Shown: piece by piece, positions 38,586 through 50,143 of the stretch
How positions within the stretch are numbered: position 1 is the stretch's first letter
How the letters are laid out: every line of letters starts with the position of its first letter
Source of the DNA: Azadirachta indica
Lineage: Eukaryota; Streptophyta; Magnoliopsida; Sapindales; Meliaceae
Direction: 5' to 3'
Assembly (NCBI GenBank): GCA_022749755.1
Contig: CM040440.1
Location: 18,711,269-18,775,268, forward strand
Length of the DNA: 64,000 bases
Made by a program: the position numbers and the translations under genes
Notes under the pieces: model-generated
The model's input: the letters and a program-made list of their open reading frames with translations, nothing else
Told to the model about the DNA's origin: nothing
Databases searched by the model: none

Positions 38586-39469
38586 TCACATGGCTTTGAC
38601 TGATGTCAACAGGCTTGTGTTTTTTTCTTTTTTTTTTTTTGTTTTGTTGAGAGGAAGAATAGATCCATCGATAATTATATATTGCAATTCTTCAATCAGC
38701 AACCGTATAATTTATGATTTATATGTTGGTATTATTTTACATACTATCATACAAGCAATCTTTTCTTAAAATTTGGGATGGTGTATGGTCCTTGTCCCTG
38801 CTATGCATTAAAAAGTTCAAAAGAAAATTAGATCAACGTTTGAACTGAGTTGTAAGCATGTTTAGCCTAAAGATATCTCTGTGTTTTGTTCTGTCAAGCC
38901 TAAAGTTTTCCTCGGGAGAGTTCGTTACGTTGTTTCTAAAACCAATCTCTGTAGTCATGTACTAATAATATGCTGTAGGTAAAAACATATTCCACGCTTC
39001 CATGCACGGAATGCTAAACAAGAAGTACAATAGTGCACATTAGGTTCTTGTTTCTCTCATAATAACTTGAAAACTTAAATAAGCTTTTGAATAGCAACCT
39101 TGTTCATTTTTCTCTTTTTTGTATGTATATATATTAATGGAGGAATATATTTTGTGACCTCCTCATTATATGTAACATATGACACGTAAATTTGCATTCA
39201 AACATACAATATAGTTGTAGGTAGTAGTAATAATATGTAGGAAAATAGAACCAGAATGATTTTAGGCCTCAGGCAAATCAAGGAGGTTTCTCCAGGTACT
39301 CCTAGAAAGAAGTACCTCTGTATTTCATATTAAGAGAAGAAAATTAAAACAAATTATGTAATCTGACACAATAATTTTTACCATTCAAATACTCACCAAG
39401 GTAGCAACAAGTACCAGGCCTGCTGAGAGGTCGTTCAATAAGCAGGCACATAAATCTTCATGAAAAATT

Positions 39470-39745
39470 TCAAGCAATGAGTCTATAAGGCAAGAAAAAG
39501 AGATTGGTATTAATGAGACAAGGAGAGAGGAGGATGCCTCCTTCTCCCCACCTCTCAACAAATTGAGTATGCTTGTCAATTGTCATATGTTTTCGCCCGT
39601 AATGCAGCATAAACAGAATTGGGTTTGATGAAAAATTACTCAAATAAAATTGCACTCAGGCAAGGCCTTAAATCTTGGATTCTAGAAGTCTTCCACAGCA
39701 TTTCACTGAGTAAGGTATATAACTCATGTATGGTAAGAAATAAAC
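39470..39745 (-). mobile_element. Degraded Ty1/copia-like RNase H fragment
   Basis: On the minus strand, SEMLWKTSRIQDLRP is followed after a frame slip by SSNPILFMLHYGRKHMTIDK and HTQFVE. This order resembles the end of copia polyproteins (E..W...L.DL, then NP(V/I)FH.RTKH(I/M).ID.HFV.E). It is short, broken, and without other pol domains in the vicinity. The match is by eye only. Confidence 0.4.
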
Positions 39746-40464
39746 GATAAATAGAAAATATTACTATTAGTCTCAGTACTATGGGAGACAGAATGAAATC
39801 CAAAATGCCCCTCACTTGATACAGCAAAATAGAGGCAACAGATAATAAAACTATCTTGTACTTCCTGGCAGAAATATGTATCAATGTTTTGACCTACCTA
39901 CAAGATTATAATGCCACTTTTCCTTGCATATCAAAGTGCTTCTGGCATTGTACGAAATCTGATGATAAGCACCAAGAAAAATCACCACAAATTAACTACT
40001 AAAACCTCAGCAACCAGCATTGAAATCACATATTGCAAAATAAGAATAAAAGATGGTTCTAACAAGCAGTTGAGTCTGAACCGAATTCAATTCAAAACAC
40101 AAGGAAACATAAGAGTTAATAGTTATATCAATATTACCCATTCACAAAGATTATAACCATCCAAGTATAATATGTTGGCTAGAACTCATATCTCATGCTC
40201 AAGACAATAGTTGAGATAAGATCTGGTCTCAACTTAGCAAATATAGCCTACAAAATACAACGATAAATATTGAATCCTTCATGGGTATCTTCCTCATTCT
40301 TTTAATGTTGACATGAATTCATAAATAAAGGCAGAATGGCTGTGTCCAAAAAGAATAACAATGTTTTCATTTTAACTAGAAGATTGTATATCAAGGCAGG
40401 ACTTCTGCTGAAAAGGGCAAATACTAGAGATAGGAGATGTCTAAGTATATTCATGATAAGTATT

Positions 40465-40675
40465 TGTTAAAAGAGAAAATAAAATATTGTGTTTGAGTCT
40501 CACCTGAAATTTTAACTAAATACATGAACATGCCTTTATATAGGCTAAAATAACAAACCAACTTAAATTAGGAATCCTAAACAACCTAAACAAAGTCTGA
40601 TACTATTTGAACTAGAAACATACTTAATAAAATTAAACTTAGTGAAATTGAACAAGTTTAATCTTAATTCTAACA
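40465..40675 (-). mobile_element. Solo-LTR-like sequence A
   Basis: 211 bases that read on the minus strand TGTTAGAATT...TTTTAACA, i.e. TGTTA/TAACA inverted ends. A TATA box lies in the middle (CCTATATAAAGGC). Flanks are gtatt and gtaat, a 4/5 match to a 5-bp target duplication. The terminal and TATA-region pattern is shared with sequence B at 41932-42105. Confidence 0.6.
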
Positions 40676-41931
40676 GTAATGACCACAAAATTGAGCATCT
40701 ATTCAGAATAATGTATTAAACTAGCATCATAATATAATGTTCAACCAAAGATATACCAAAATAATCACTAAGGAAAATGCAGTTACTACGATGAGACAGT
40801 CTAAAATCTTGTCAGCTAGCTCTCAAGACTATATGAGCACAAATAAGGGTATATTAATAGCTAAAACAATGAAATTACCCAATCACAGTTAAATAAGACA
40901 ACATTTCAAATTAAAGTGAGTCGCACTTGTGGACATTAACATGGAAACCCCCATCCAAATACATATTAGAACAATAATTAACTAATGACAAGTAGAATGG
41001 CAATCCAAACTCTTGCTTGAAAGCTTCTTTAGAAAATGCAGTGCATTTGAATCAATTATACTTCCTATAGAAGTCAGAGACAGAAATACTTCAAAGGGAC
41101 AGCATTTCATGACAAAATCTCTACTGCATGAAGGAACCAAAGACCTGCCCACAATTAATTGCATTGAAAAATTACAAAAAAAAAAATATATACTACAGAT
41201 AATGGCTTTCAACACAATTCAAAGTCCTAATACTCGTGTTCTGATGCTAATATATGTCAAAGCTATGATTAACAATAACAACAGCGAAACAAAGGAAACA
41301 TATCTCACAGCCTTCCAATAATGATGGCACTCTATTTAGCATATCTTTATAAGTAAGATCTCCTGGAAAAAGATCAAGTCACTGCAACATCATGCTTGCA
41401 TTGCATTATTGAAAGAAAACAGGTTGCAAAGAAGTGTCCTCTGGAATGTAGGCTTCCAGAATAATTTGGCATGTGTCCCCATTGTAAAGGACCAAAAATT
41501 TTGGGTCACACTAGAGCCCATCGAGAAACTGTCATTTGGCAAGAAACAAAATTGGATCAAAGGCGACTGAGCAATGTATGTTCTTCACAAAATGCATTTG
41601 GAGAAAAATATGCATCCATCTACTATAGCAAAACATTTCCTATGTCTTCACTTATTACCCAAGTACATATCCAACCAACTAATTCTGTAGCATTTGAAAA
41701 TAATAGTATGAAGCACTAGATTTCTCTGCATTAAGGCAGCCAAGATAATAGGATTGAACAACAAAATGAAATAATTATCAAAATAAACATAAAAAATTTG
41801 AAATAGTACTGTCCTGATGCACAATAATAATCCAAAATGTCATAGAAACGAGAATAGTAAACACAATAAATACATCGTATAGAGAACCTTAGTGATTTCA
41901 AATACAAATTGTATGAGGGTGAAATCCAAAC

Positions 41932-42105
41932 TGTTGAAGAAAATAGAATTATATTGAACCTCTCTTGAATTATAAACTAAGTACATAGACATGCTTTTAT
42001 ATAAGTTGAAATAATAAAGCAACATAAACTATGAATCTTCATAAACTTAGGAACCCTTAACAAATTAAAAAAAGACTAATAATAAATCTAATTTTAATTT
42101 TAACA
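41932..42105 (-). mobile_element. Solo-LTR-like sequence B
   Basis: 174 bases reading TGTTAAAATTAAAATTAGAT...TCTTCAACA on the minus strand, with CTTATATAAAAGCATG aligning to the TATA region of sequence A. It is flanked by an exact 4-base direct repeat (aaac). It is diverged and shorter than A. No primer-binding site or coding DNA adjoins it. Confidence 0.5.
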
Positions 42106-44379
42106 AAACAAAATAAGAGAAGCCAAACATATCTGGCTAACTATTTTACATTTAAATTTTGGTTAGACTGAATTCTTGCACTGTTTAGGTCAAGTCAGAA
42201 AACAGAATCTGGAATAGGTACACAAAGTTGGAAACAAAATGGCTTATCCGCTTTCTTGCTACACAATGTACGATATCTAAACTCCAAATATCAAAGGGAA
42301 AAAAAAGAGAAATTTTGGTAGGTCACTATGCAATTGCTTGAAAACTATATTTTATGATGATGCAAAAGTGATATGAAAAAGAAAGCTCAAGAAAACAACT
42401 CTTCCGCTTAATTAATATCATATTGATATTCTAGGTGAACCTTATCTTTCCACTGGATCTTGTGTTCTCAGGGAAACTATTATGTTGGCCCTGAGCCAAT
42501 CATTTGGGGTGGTTTCCTTTCCTTGAAAATCCTCGTAGCCTCATCATATAGATTACAACAAGCTTTAGCTTGTAAAATTGCAGGCACAAAACTTGAATGC
42601 CAAAGAATGGCACCTAACAACTCCAAAGGATCCCTCCGAAATTAAGACCTTGGGTCTACTCAAGTATGAGAACTTTACACAGGATGAGGTGATGGTCCAA
42701 AGTCCAATAATAGCATACATGAGTTTGTATACTTTGATGTCTATTCAAAAGCATACGAATGATTATTTATTTTTTATTTTTTTAAACCAACACCCTACGG
42801 CTCATGAATGACATCATGGCTGATGATAACAGTGGAAAATTCCAATGAAAAGAATTTTTGAATGATGTCAGAGGAGAAATACAATGCCTATGGTAATTGT
42901 GATATCTTTGGAATTTCACCATCTAAGATTAGCTCTGTGGAAGAAAAATCCTGTACCAACCACAACGTACCACTTGCCAATAAATCCATCATAATCAATT
43001 TAATCACATAAGTACATAATATGGTAAGCCTTATGCATCATACAGCCAACTTTTTAAAGTGATAAATCTGTTATTCCAATTCCTCGACAAAAATCATCTT
43101 TCCCCAAAAAAAGGCACAAACTTTGTAATTTTGCATGTGACCATCCTGCTCAAACTATAAACCCTCTATTTCAGTTGTTAAAACTCCAACCAACTTATTT
43201 CAAGGGAATATATATCAGCAATTAACAGAGAGAGAAAAGGTTTATAGAAAATAATATAAATTGCACATTGAGAACAGTGTTCATTTGAAAGCTCAATAAA
43301 ACATACATTTTGCAATTGAACATTGGCATAATAACACTTTCCATTATTCTAAACTTGGTCAAAGATATCAGATTGCCGTGAAGCCTCAAAAACTCTTCTA
43401 TTCAAAGTTTATTTTGATGAAAGAATATCAAAACGCAAAAACCATCATAGCTTGCCATGTAAAATTTGGTACTGAATTTTGGCATTCCCATGGGAATGAT
43501 GACTTAGCATTAGTTTGCCTTCTAATAGGACTAATCTAATGACACAAATATTGATAAATAAAAAACAAAATTTTGAAATAGTAATTTGAGAAATCAAGCT
43601 TCAATTTTTAGGATGTGATCTTGCATTCCTACTTACTATGTATGTGACAAAGGATCGAAGCCCATGCTCAAAGGATCAAAGCCCATGCTCATCTCAATGA
43701 AATTCATGAACCTAATACAATCCAAAATTGATATTACATGAAAAGGAAAATAAAAAAAAAAGAGAGAAAAAGCACCTAAAATATCTGGCTTGCTCGGCCA
43801 ATTCTAGGATGACTATGAGACGTAAAACATAAGTCACTATACTGACTATGAGATGTATAAACTTCTATAGTAGATGACAAATTAAAATAAAAAAATTCAC
43901 TTGATCCCAAAAACAGCAGAAACTATGCCAATTTAACAAAGGCCAAATTCCTTTCAGAGGAATACCAAGGAAAATTTCTAGACCCAGCCACTTTGCATAA
44001 CAATAAGAAAAAGAGAAGCCATACAATAAGATTTTTCGTTCATCCTCAAAAGGCATGTGTTTCAATTAATCAGAACAGTGTTATCTAGCAACTTTTATCA
44101 TGATTCTGCAGAGTTTACTTAAGAGTTTAGAATTTAAAGTTGAAGCATTTTGCTGACCAGCAGACATCTCAATTTGATATGTAGCCTTCACAATGCCTAC
44201 TACGGTCCCAAGACTTTAAGATTGATTTGTAGCATAAAATGCCAAGATATTAATGTCTTCAACTCAGATTGATTTGCAAATAAAACAAAAACTTAGCAAA
44301 TAATCCAAATTTGAAGGAATCCTAAAATTCCACACAAATAGCTGAGTCCATGAAATTAAGAGACAGTAGAAAGCTGAAA

Positions 44380-45080
44380 ATGAGGAAAAAGCCACCGAAT
44401 GTTACAGCTTCACAAATAGCACCCCGAACACAGTACCATCAAATTTCCGCGGTTGGTTATCAGTAAAATTCAACGATAGAAAGAAGAAATCAAAAAGATA
44501 TATTTCCCTTTCATTTTAACTGCTCCAACTTTTGGAGTTGCAGAAAATAAGGAAAAAAGATACAAAAAGTTTACAAGTTCATGAATGGAACCCACCACCG
44601 TAGTAACATCTAATTTCTGCAGTTAGTTACAGAATGAAATTCAGCATATTTCGCTTTCATTTTAACTGCTCCAACTAATAGAAATCACATTATAGAAAAA
44701 GTCACAGAAGTTTGCAGCTTCACGAATAGCACGTTACCAATAGTACCATAAAATTTCTGCAGTTAGTTACGAACAAAAATTCACTCTCTAGAAAGAAGAC
44801 ATTGAAAAACGTATTTCACTTTCACTTTAACTGCTCCAAGTAACGGAAAGCAGAAATTATGGAAAAAGCCACAGAAAGTTTACAGCTTTATGAATAGCAC
44901 CACCATCACAGTACCATAAATTCACCCGCTACAGAGAAGTAATAGAAAAGCATATCTATGCTCCAAGTAATGGAAAGCAAGAATTATGCACCACCACCAC
45001 AATACCATCAAATTTCTGCATTTAGTTACAGAACAAAATTCACCCACTACAAAAAAGAAATCGAAAATCATATATTGTCA
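44380..45080. repeat. Degenerate tandem array, unit about 125-165 bp
   Basis: Four to five imperfect copies of a unit containing caccaccacagtaccatcaa, ttctgcagttagttacagaa, a cactttcattttaactgctc block, and gaaaaagccacagaagttt. Anchor (ctgctccaa) positions are about 44520, 44668, 44831 and 44957. The array abuts the 3' end of the WEE1 pseudogene. Confidence 0.88.
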
Positions 45081-45169
45081 TGACAGGATAATTGCAGGAT
45101 CCAACAATCTGAATATTGAGGATACTACCATGGGAACATGGAATTTTATAAGTATCAAACCATAAATCA

Positions 45170-48100
45170 ACATATCCAAAGCTACTTTAGACAACAGAAG
45201 ATACTGGTAAGCACAAGAAAAGGTTCATTGGCACCTTGAATAAGTTATGAAATTGCAATTAGTGGTCTAAGAGGACTAGCAGTTTTGCATCCCTAAAATT
45301 TTAAGACTAAGGTCCTGATTTTTGCACATATGACCCTTTGATTGGCTCATAAAGCACCTTCAAAAAAGAAGATATCAACCGTGTCAAGCCCATATTTCTC
45401 ATTCAGGAGTTCTTGTGGTAAATCACCTAACTTATAAACACCATACTTTAAATATTCTCTGGTTTCACATCTAGGTCAGCTACTGCTTTCTCATGTATAA
45501 ATTATAATGCTTTTGGAATTTGTACAAATTCTGATATCAGAAATGGCACATTGCAAGGCACAATAAAAGTTAGGGGTGGTTCGGTCCGGTTCGCTTTGAG
45601 TTTTTGAAAAATAAGACCGGAGTCGAAAATTTCAAATTTCAAAATTTTGAGATCGGATTGAATCGAATAGGAAGAAAAAATCAGACCGTATCGGACCTAT
45701 TACACATTAGAATCGGATTAAAATCGGACCGATCAGTTCGGTATTTCATTAAATTTATTATTTTTTAAAAAATTTTTCAGTGTACGATACAATGTCGTTT
45801 TATAAAAATATAATAAAACGACGTCGTTTAAATTAAAAATGTTAAAAAATAATAAATCCGGTCCGATTTAGATTTTTAGAACAAAAGCGAAATCGAATCG
45901 AAAATTTTAGGTTTTTATTTTAAAAATTGAAACTGAACCGAATTGCATAAAATACCAAACCAAATCTATCAATTTCAGTCCGATTCTAATCCGATCCGAT
46001 TTTTCTGCCCACCTCTAACAAAAGTTTGTGGGAGGAAAGATTTTTAAGTATAAAGTGTTAAATTGCATTTTATCATCTAATAAACTATATTTCAAAAGGA
46101 AGGTTCCTAACAAAATCCTGCTATCAATAGCAATATAGTTTTACTTCATAAAGGAGTAATTAGATATTTCCCAAATAAAAAATAAAAGTAAGGCTGTAAA
46201 TAGTGTTATCTCTTCACATTTCAGATCCACTGATAGCCACAAAAAATAGTTGATCTTCAAATGACAAACAAACCAAAAATATTCTCACACTTAAATAAAA
46301 AAAGGTTCACTTGCAAGACATGACAAAATCTTAAATTGGCAATCATGTACCTCAATTTTTTTTTGTTTAAGAATCTAAAGTTTTTAAAGCACCAAAAACT
46401 AGATACTCCGATATCTCATCCTTAAAGTACTATGTATGACAAATACTCGTCTTTGCAGTCAGTTGAGTAATGATTTTATGCTTCTACTTATGTGACAGTC
46501 TGCATGCTATATAGCTAATAACCATGAAGCTTTAAACATTAGGTTTGTTTAAAAATACTTATCCCTCAGTAAATTATTGTGTTGGACAAGCTGCGATCAT
46601 GCAGGTCTATTTATATGTTAAAAACCAAAAGGAGTAAACTCAGGAATGTTTTCATGCAAGTGACCACAGGAAGATGGCAAAACTACTTAAGAAAAATAGC
46701 TTCGACTTCAAATGTATCATACAGACTAATAAAACAAACTCACAAACTAAAAGCCAACAAATCTTAAACTTCCATTGAAGCTTTCCTCCTGCAAAGTGCA
46801 AAACCGTTGCATAAGTTGTTTGATCAAGGATTAAATAATTTGAAGAATGAATCCACCTCACTGTAGCTTGATGCAACTGCCTTGTGGCATGCTTTACAGT
46901 GTAAAACCAGCAATTTTGTTTTCTTAAAAACTTTGAGTCAGACAACTCAAATTTCCAACACCTTTTAATTCCTATTACCGAAAGCACCAGAGATTAAATG
47001 CTTAATAAATGACCTAAAAGTGTCTGTAACATTGGACGGATTCCTCAATCTCATGGAAATGTGCAGCTTGCATCATAACATAATTAAAACTTCTAAAAGA
47101 AGAATATCTACGACCTCTGAAAGGAAAATCTATGAAACAGAAGTTTCTAGAAACATCTAATAACGAATATATTTCCCTGCAACTAACTAAAACCATAACT
47201 GTGGATGCCACTCTTTAATTTCCAAAGGTGATCTATCTCCATTTCTGATGCATCTTGTTCACAAGGGTTCTTGATGCAAGATGGGGAAGAATAAAGTGGC
47301 AACATGAAGCAACTGCAGATTACAGAACATAATTCTGATTCTTCTATGTTCCATTAAGTATTGGTTTTATCTACCCTAACTTTCATCTGTACAAGAATCA
47401 TCTTTTGCAAGTTCCACCATTTCTTGGTGGCCAGATGAAGAACTGAGGGGATCTAATAAGAAGCCATCTTGTACAAATATTCAGTTGCAAAGGGAAAGAA
47501 AACACATACAAGCATGTAAAAAGTTAGAAGCACAAGCCAAATGTATGGTATACTACATCTGGCTAAAACTAGTATTCTTGAAACGCCACAGAGATATGAA
47601 ATAACGGCAATTTAAAAAATTATGAATTATAGCTAACTCCTTCAGAGCAAGGAAGCAAATTACGAAGAATGTATCAGCAGTATAACATGTTTACCGTTAA
47701 ATCTCATAACAAGTGAAGGTCAACAATCTGGGTTCTTCAATTTTCATATTGAAAAACTTTTCATTGTTAGTTTTCAAACGCATGGATCATTGGTCAGACA
47801 TCCTTTCTTGAGCTGCAGGGACTAGGGTGATCACTGCACAACCCTCAGGCTTATTCTATTACATTTGGTCAGACTTTGCCTAGCCTTTTTAAAATATGAC
47901 ATATCATTGTTCCTTTTTGCAGAGTAACCAAGTCATAGCCAAAAGTTCACTGACACACTTGCATGATTTACATGCTGTACTATTTTAAAACTGTACAATT
48001 TCTACCGACTAAAATGCACCCCTCGCATTGTCAATTTCTTGTATCAAATCACTGTTCAACAGTACAATTTTTCAAGAACTAATAAAAATAAATATTAAAA

Positions 48101-48730
48101 CTCAAGAACCTAATAACAATAGCTAATCTTACCATGCAAGATCATTGTTCAACTGCGCCATTCAGATATGTTCAAGAACTAAGAGAAGCAAAACATTAGA
48201 GCTCAAAGACCTAATCATAACAACCAATCTACCTTGTAGATTCATTTGTGTGATTGAATTAATCAATGTCAATAATTAACGGAAACAAACATTAGAACCG
48301 AAGACCCAATCACAAGATTAGACAAATGCACATTGTAACTCTACATCAACATCATTGATCGTACTAATGTCTTTTTTCCATTACCTTGTCGCAATTCAAA
48401 CCGAAACCGTCCAACAGGTTTTGATTGTTCAGGGCAATACAATCTGGTCCATGCAAACCTAAAAAATAGTTTGTATATTTGACTATTGCATCTGAATTTC
48501 GATCACAACCATACAACAAAATCAAAATCTTGATCCAATTAAGCGTCCTCCTAAAATTATGGCCATTTAAGATTTTAAGATAAAAGAAGACTGAATTCAT
48601 AACCGATTTACCAAAAGAAATTTTGAATGAGAATGAAATCTGTATCATCCACGTACGCATCAACGCTTCATTTAAGAAGGATCTCTTCCTCAAGTTACTA
48701 CTGCTACTTCTTAGGGTTTTTATTCTTCAT
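45170..48730 (-). pseudogene. WEE1 kinase pseudogene, inverted copy of the downstream WEE1 gene
   Basis: Minus-strand sequence parallels the WEE1 gene at 50144-53576 through exons and introns. ATG at 48730 begins ATGAAGAATAAAAACCCTAA and stops at codon 9. Most of exon 1 is then deleted, and its end resumes GATTTCATTCTCATTCAAAA with the donor. Exon 2 is near 48400-48465; exon 4 near 47435-47215; the end of exon 5 near 47050; exon 6 near 46960-46850; exon 7 near 46790-46755; exon 8 near 46660-46570. Exon 9 is near 45520-45245, where about 70 bases from within the DFG motif to the RYMP block are missing and the acceptor AG has become AA. Introns 5, 6, 7, 8 and part of 9 are also recognisable. 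Conserved introns mean a DNA-level duplication. There are many stops and slips, and no long open frame survives. A MITE sits in its intron 8. Confidence 0.93.
45571..46017. mobile_element. hAT-type MITE, 447 bp, inside pseudo-WEE1 intron 8
   Basis: The terminal inverted repeats are TAGGGGTGG and CCACCTCTA, followed inward by ggttcggtccggttcg-like and cgattctaatccgatccgat-like stretches, typical of the plant family whose ends are rich in CGGTTCGGTT. An 8-bp target duplication is visible: ATAAAAGT (45563-45570) and ACAAAAGT (46018-46025), 7/8 identical. There is no ORF, and the 8-bp duplication indicates mobilisation by a hAT transposase. Confidence 0.9.
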
Positions 48731-49061
48731 GAACAATCCCTCTCTTTCTCTGCTTCTCTTTTTGGGTTTGCGCTTGCTTAAACATTACGGATCTTTTACC
48801 GAAATTTTGAAATAGTATAGGTTGGAACCGAGAGCCTGGATGGATAGTAAGATAGTCAGAGGAAATAGGATGTTGTTATCTCTAAATCTTTGGATCTTGG
48901 CCGTCCAAAATTTGGTGATAGACGGTTAGCAGTATCATGATATTGACAAGATTTGACCTGAGTGCCTTTTGTAAGCTGTAGCTGAATGGCTTATTATATA
49001 GGCGAAGGTTGCGTAGTATGTAAGCTTTATCATTTTAGTGGAAAAATAATATTAATTTTAA

Positions 49062-49069
49062 TTTGGCGC
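49062..49069 (+). promoter_or_regulatory. E2F-like site
   Basis: TTTGGCGC fits the TTTSSCGS consensus of E2F factors, which drive S-phase genes. It lies about 330 bases upstream of the pseudo-WEE1 ATG and 1.08 kb upstream of the WEE1 ATG. Function is inference from a short motif. Confidence 0.35.
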
Positions 49070-49794
49070 ACGCGTAAGGAGGGCGGAAAAGGTAAATTTG
49101 GCAGGAGTTACGGGCGCTTTTGTTGACGCGTTGGCTCCCAAAAAAAATTAAAAATTAGTGTGGGAATAAAATATTGTTTAATTTGTGTAAACTTGTGGAG
49201 AATTTGAGGTTTTTGTTAACGCAGATGCGAAAATAAAATAAGGAGATGGATTACTTTTATGTATGGATGGAGTGATTTGATTAAATCAAACTCTACGAGG
49301 AGAGTTTTGTTTTGAATTTTAACTTTATAGGAAACTTAACTTCACGTATTTTGATACTTTTTGAGAATTTTTATATCCTCAATTTTATATAAAATATATT
49401 ATTTTGTAAGAAAAATATTTTTATGTGGGATATATTATGTGATAAATATTTTTATGCATAATATTGTAGAGTAAATTTATTTTTTCAATTTAATTAGATG
49501 TTAAAAAAATATTGTTGATTAAGATTTTGACAAAATAAAAGAATAGGTCCATTTCATTTAATTTTTTCCTGACCGAGTGATGGTGAGTGGGTGTACAACA
49601 TAATGCATTTCATATATTTAAACTGTATTCGTTTTCAAAAGATTGTCTGAGGGGATTTTCTTTAATAGAAAGTCTATTAAATTAAAAATAGACTTTAGAA
49701 AACAAATAATTTTGAGGGTTTAAATAATTCCACTCTTTTTATTTATTTATTTTTTTAGAGCGTAACAAAAAGACCCAAATTACTTTTTGCCCCT

Positions 49795-49800
49795 CACGTG
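49795..49800. promoter_or_regulatory. G-box (CACGTG)
   Basis: Palindromic CACGTG about 345 bases upstream of the WEE1 ATG, a typical bZIP/bHLH site. Motif only. Confidence 0.35.
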
Positions 49801-50143
49801 CGCCCAAATAAAAGTCAATATTTTATTTCCCACTAAAGGGAAAAGCTTGCATACAACGCAACATTCGCCTAGAGAAAGGTGATGACTCCTGAAGTCAAAT
49901 CTTGTCAATCGCTAGATAAACTGTGATCATCTATCATTGTAATTTGTACGGTGAGGATACAAAGGCAATGTGGTTTTTGTTCCCTCCTATTCTTGCCAGG
50001 GAAGATATGCGAACCCGCGCAATTTGAAACCAATTCATTTTTTCAAAATTCCAAATAAAAGAATTAAAAAAAAAAAAACATTTTATATGCGAGCACAAAA
50101 TAGACAGACGGAAGAGTGAGGGGCGATTGGTGGATTCTGATTC

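Larger units (their letters stand above)
38586..45169. other. Gene-poor region with transposon debris
   Basis: No intact gene is supported over 6.5 kb. It contains a copia-like RNase H relic, two related solo-LTR-like sequences and a degenerate tandem array (each listed). A 21-bp unit containing aagcccatgct is duplicated at 43644-43690. At 42440-42810 the composition is gene-like and both strands have moderate open frames, but I recognise no family. Confidence 0.5.
48731..50143. promoter_or_regulatory. Region between divergent pseudo-WEE1 and WEE1
   Basis: 1.4 kb with no ORF. It would contain the WEE1 promoter. An E2F-like site and a G-box are listed separately. From about 49300 to 49750 it is AT-rich. 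Confidence 0.55.

Noticed and set aside
40465..42105. One complete LTR retrotransposon spanning both LTR-like sequences
   Set aside because: The two differ in length and sequence, have different flanks, and no primer-binding site, polypurine tract or coding DNA is seen between them.
38586..45169. CRISPR-like or other regular array
   Set aside because: The only regular repeat is the degenerate ~150-bp tandem array; no short direct repeats with unique spacers, and the genome is a plant.
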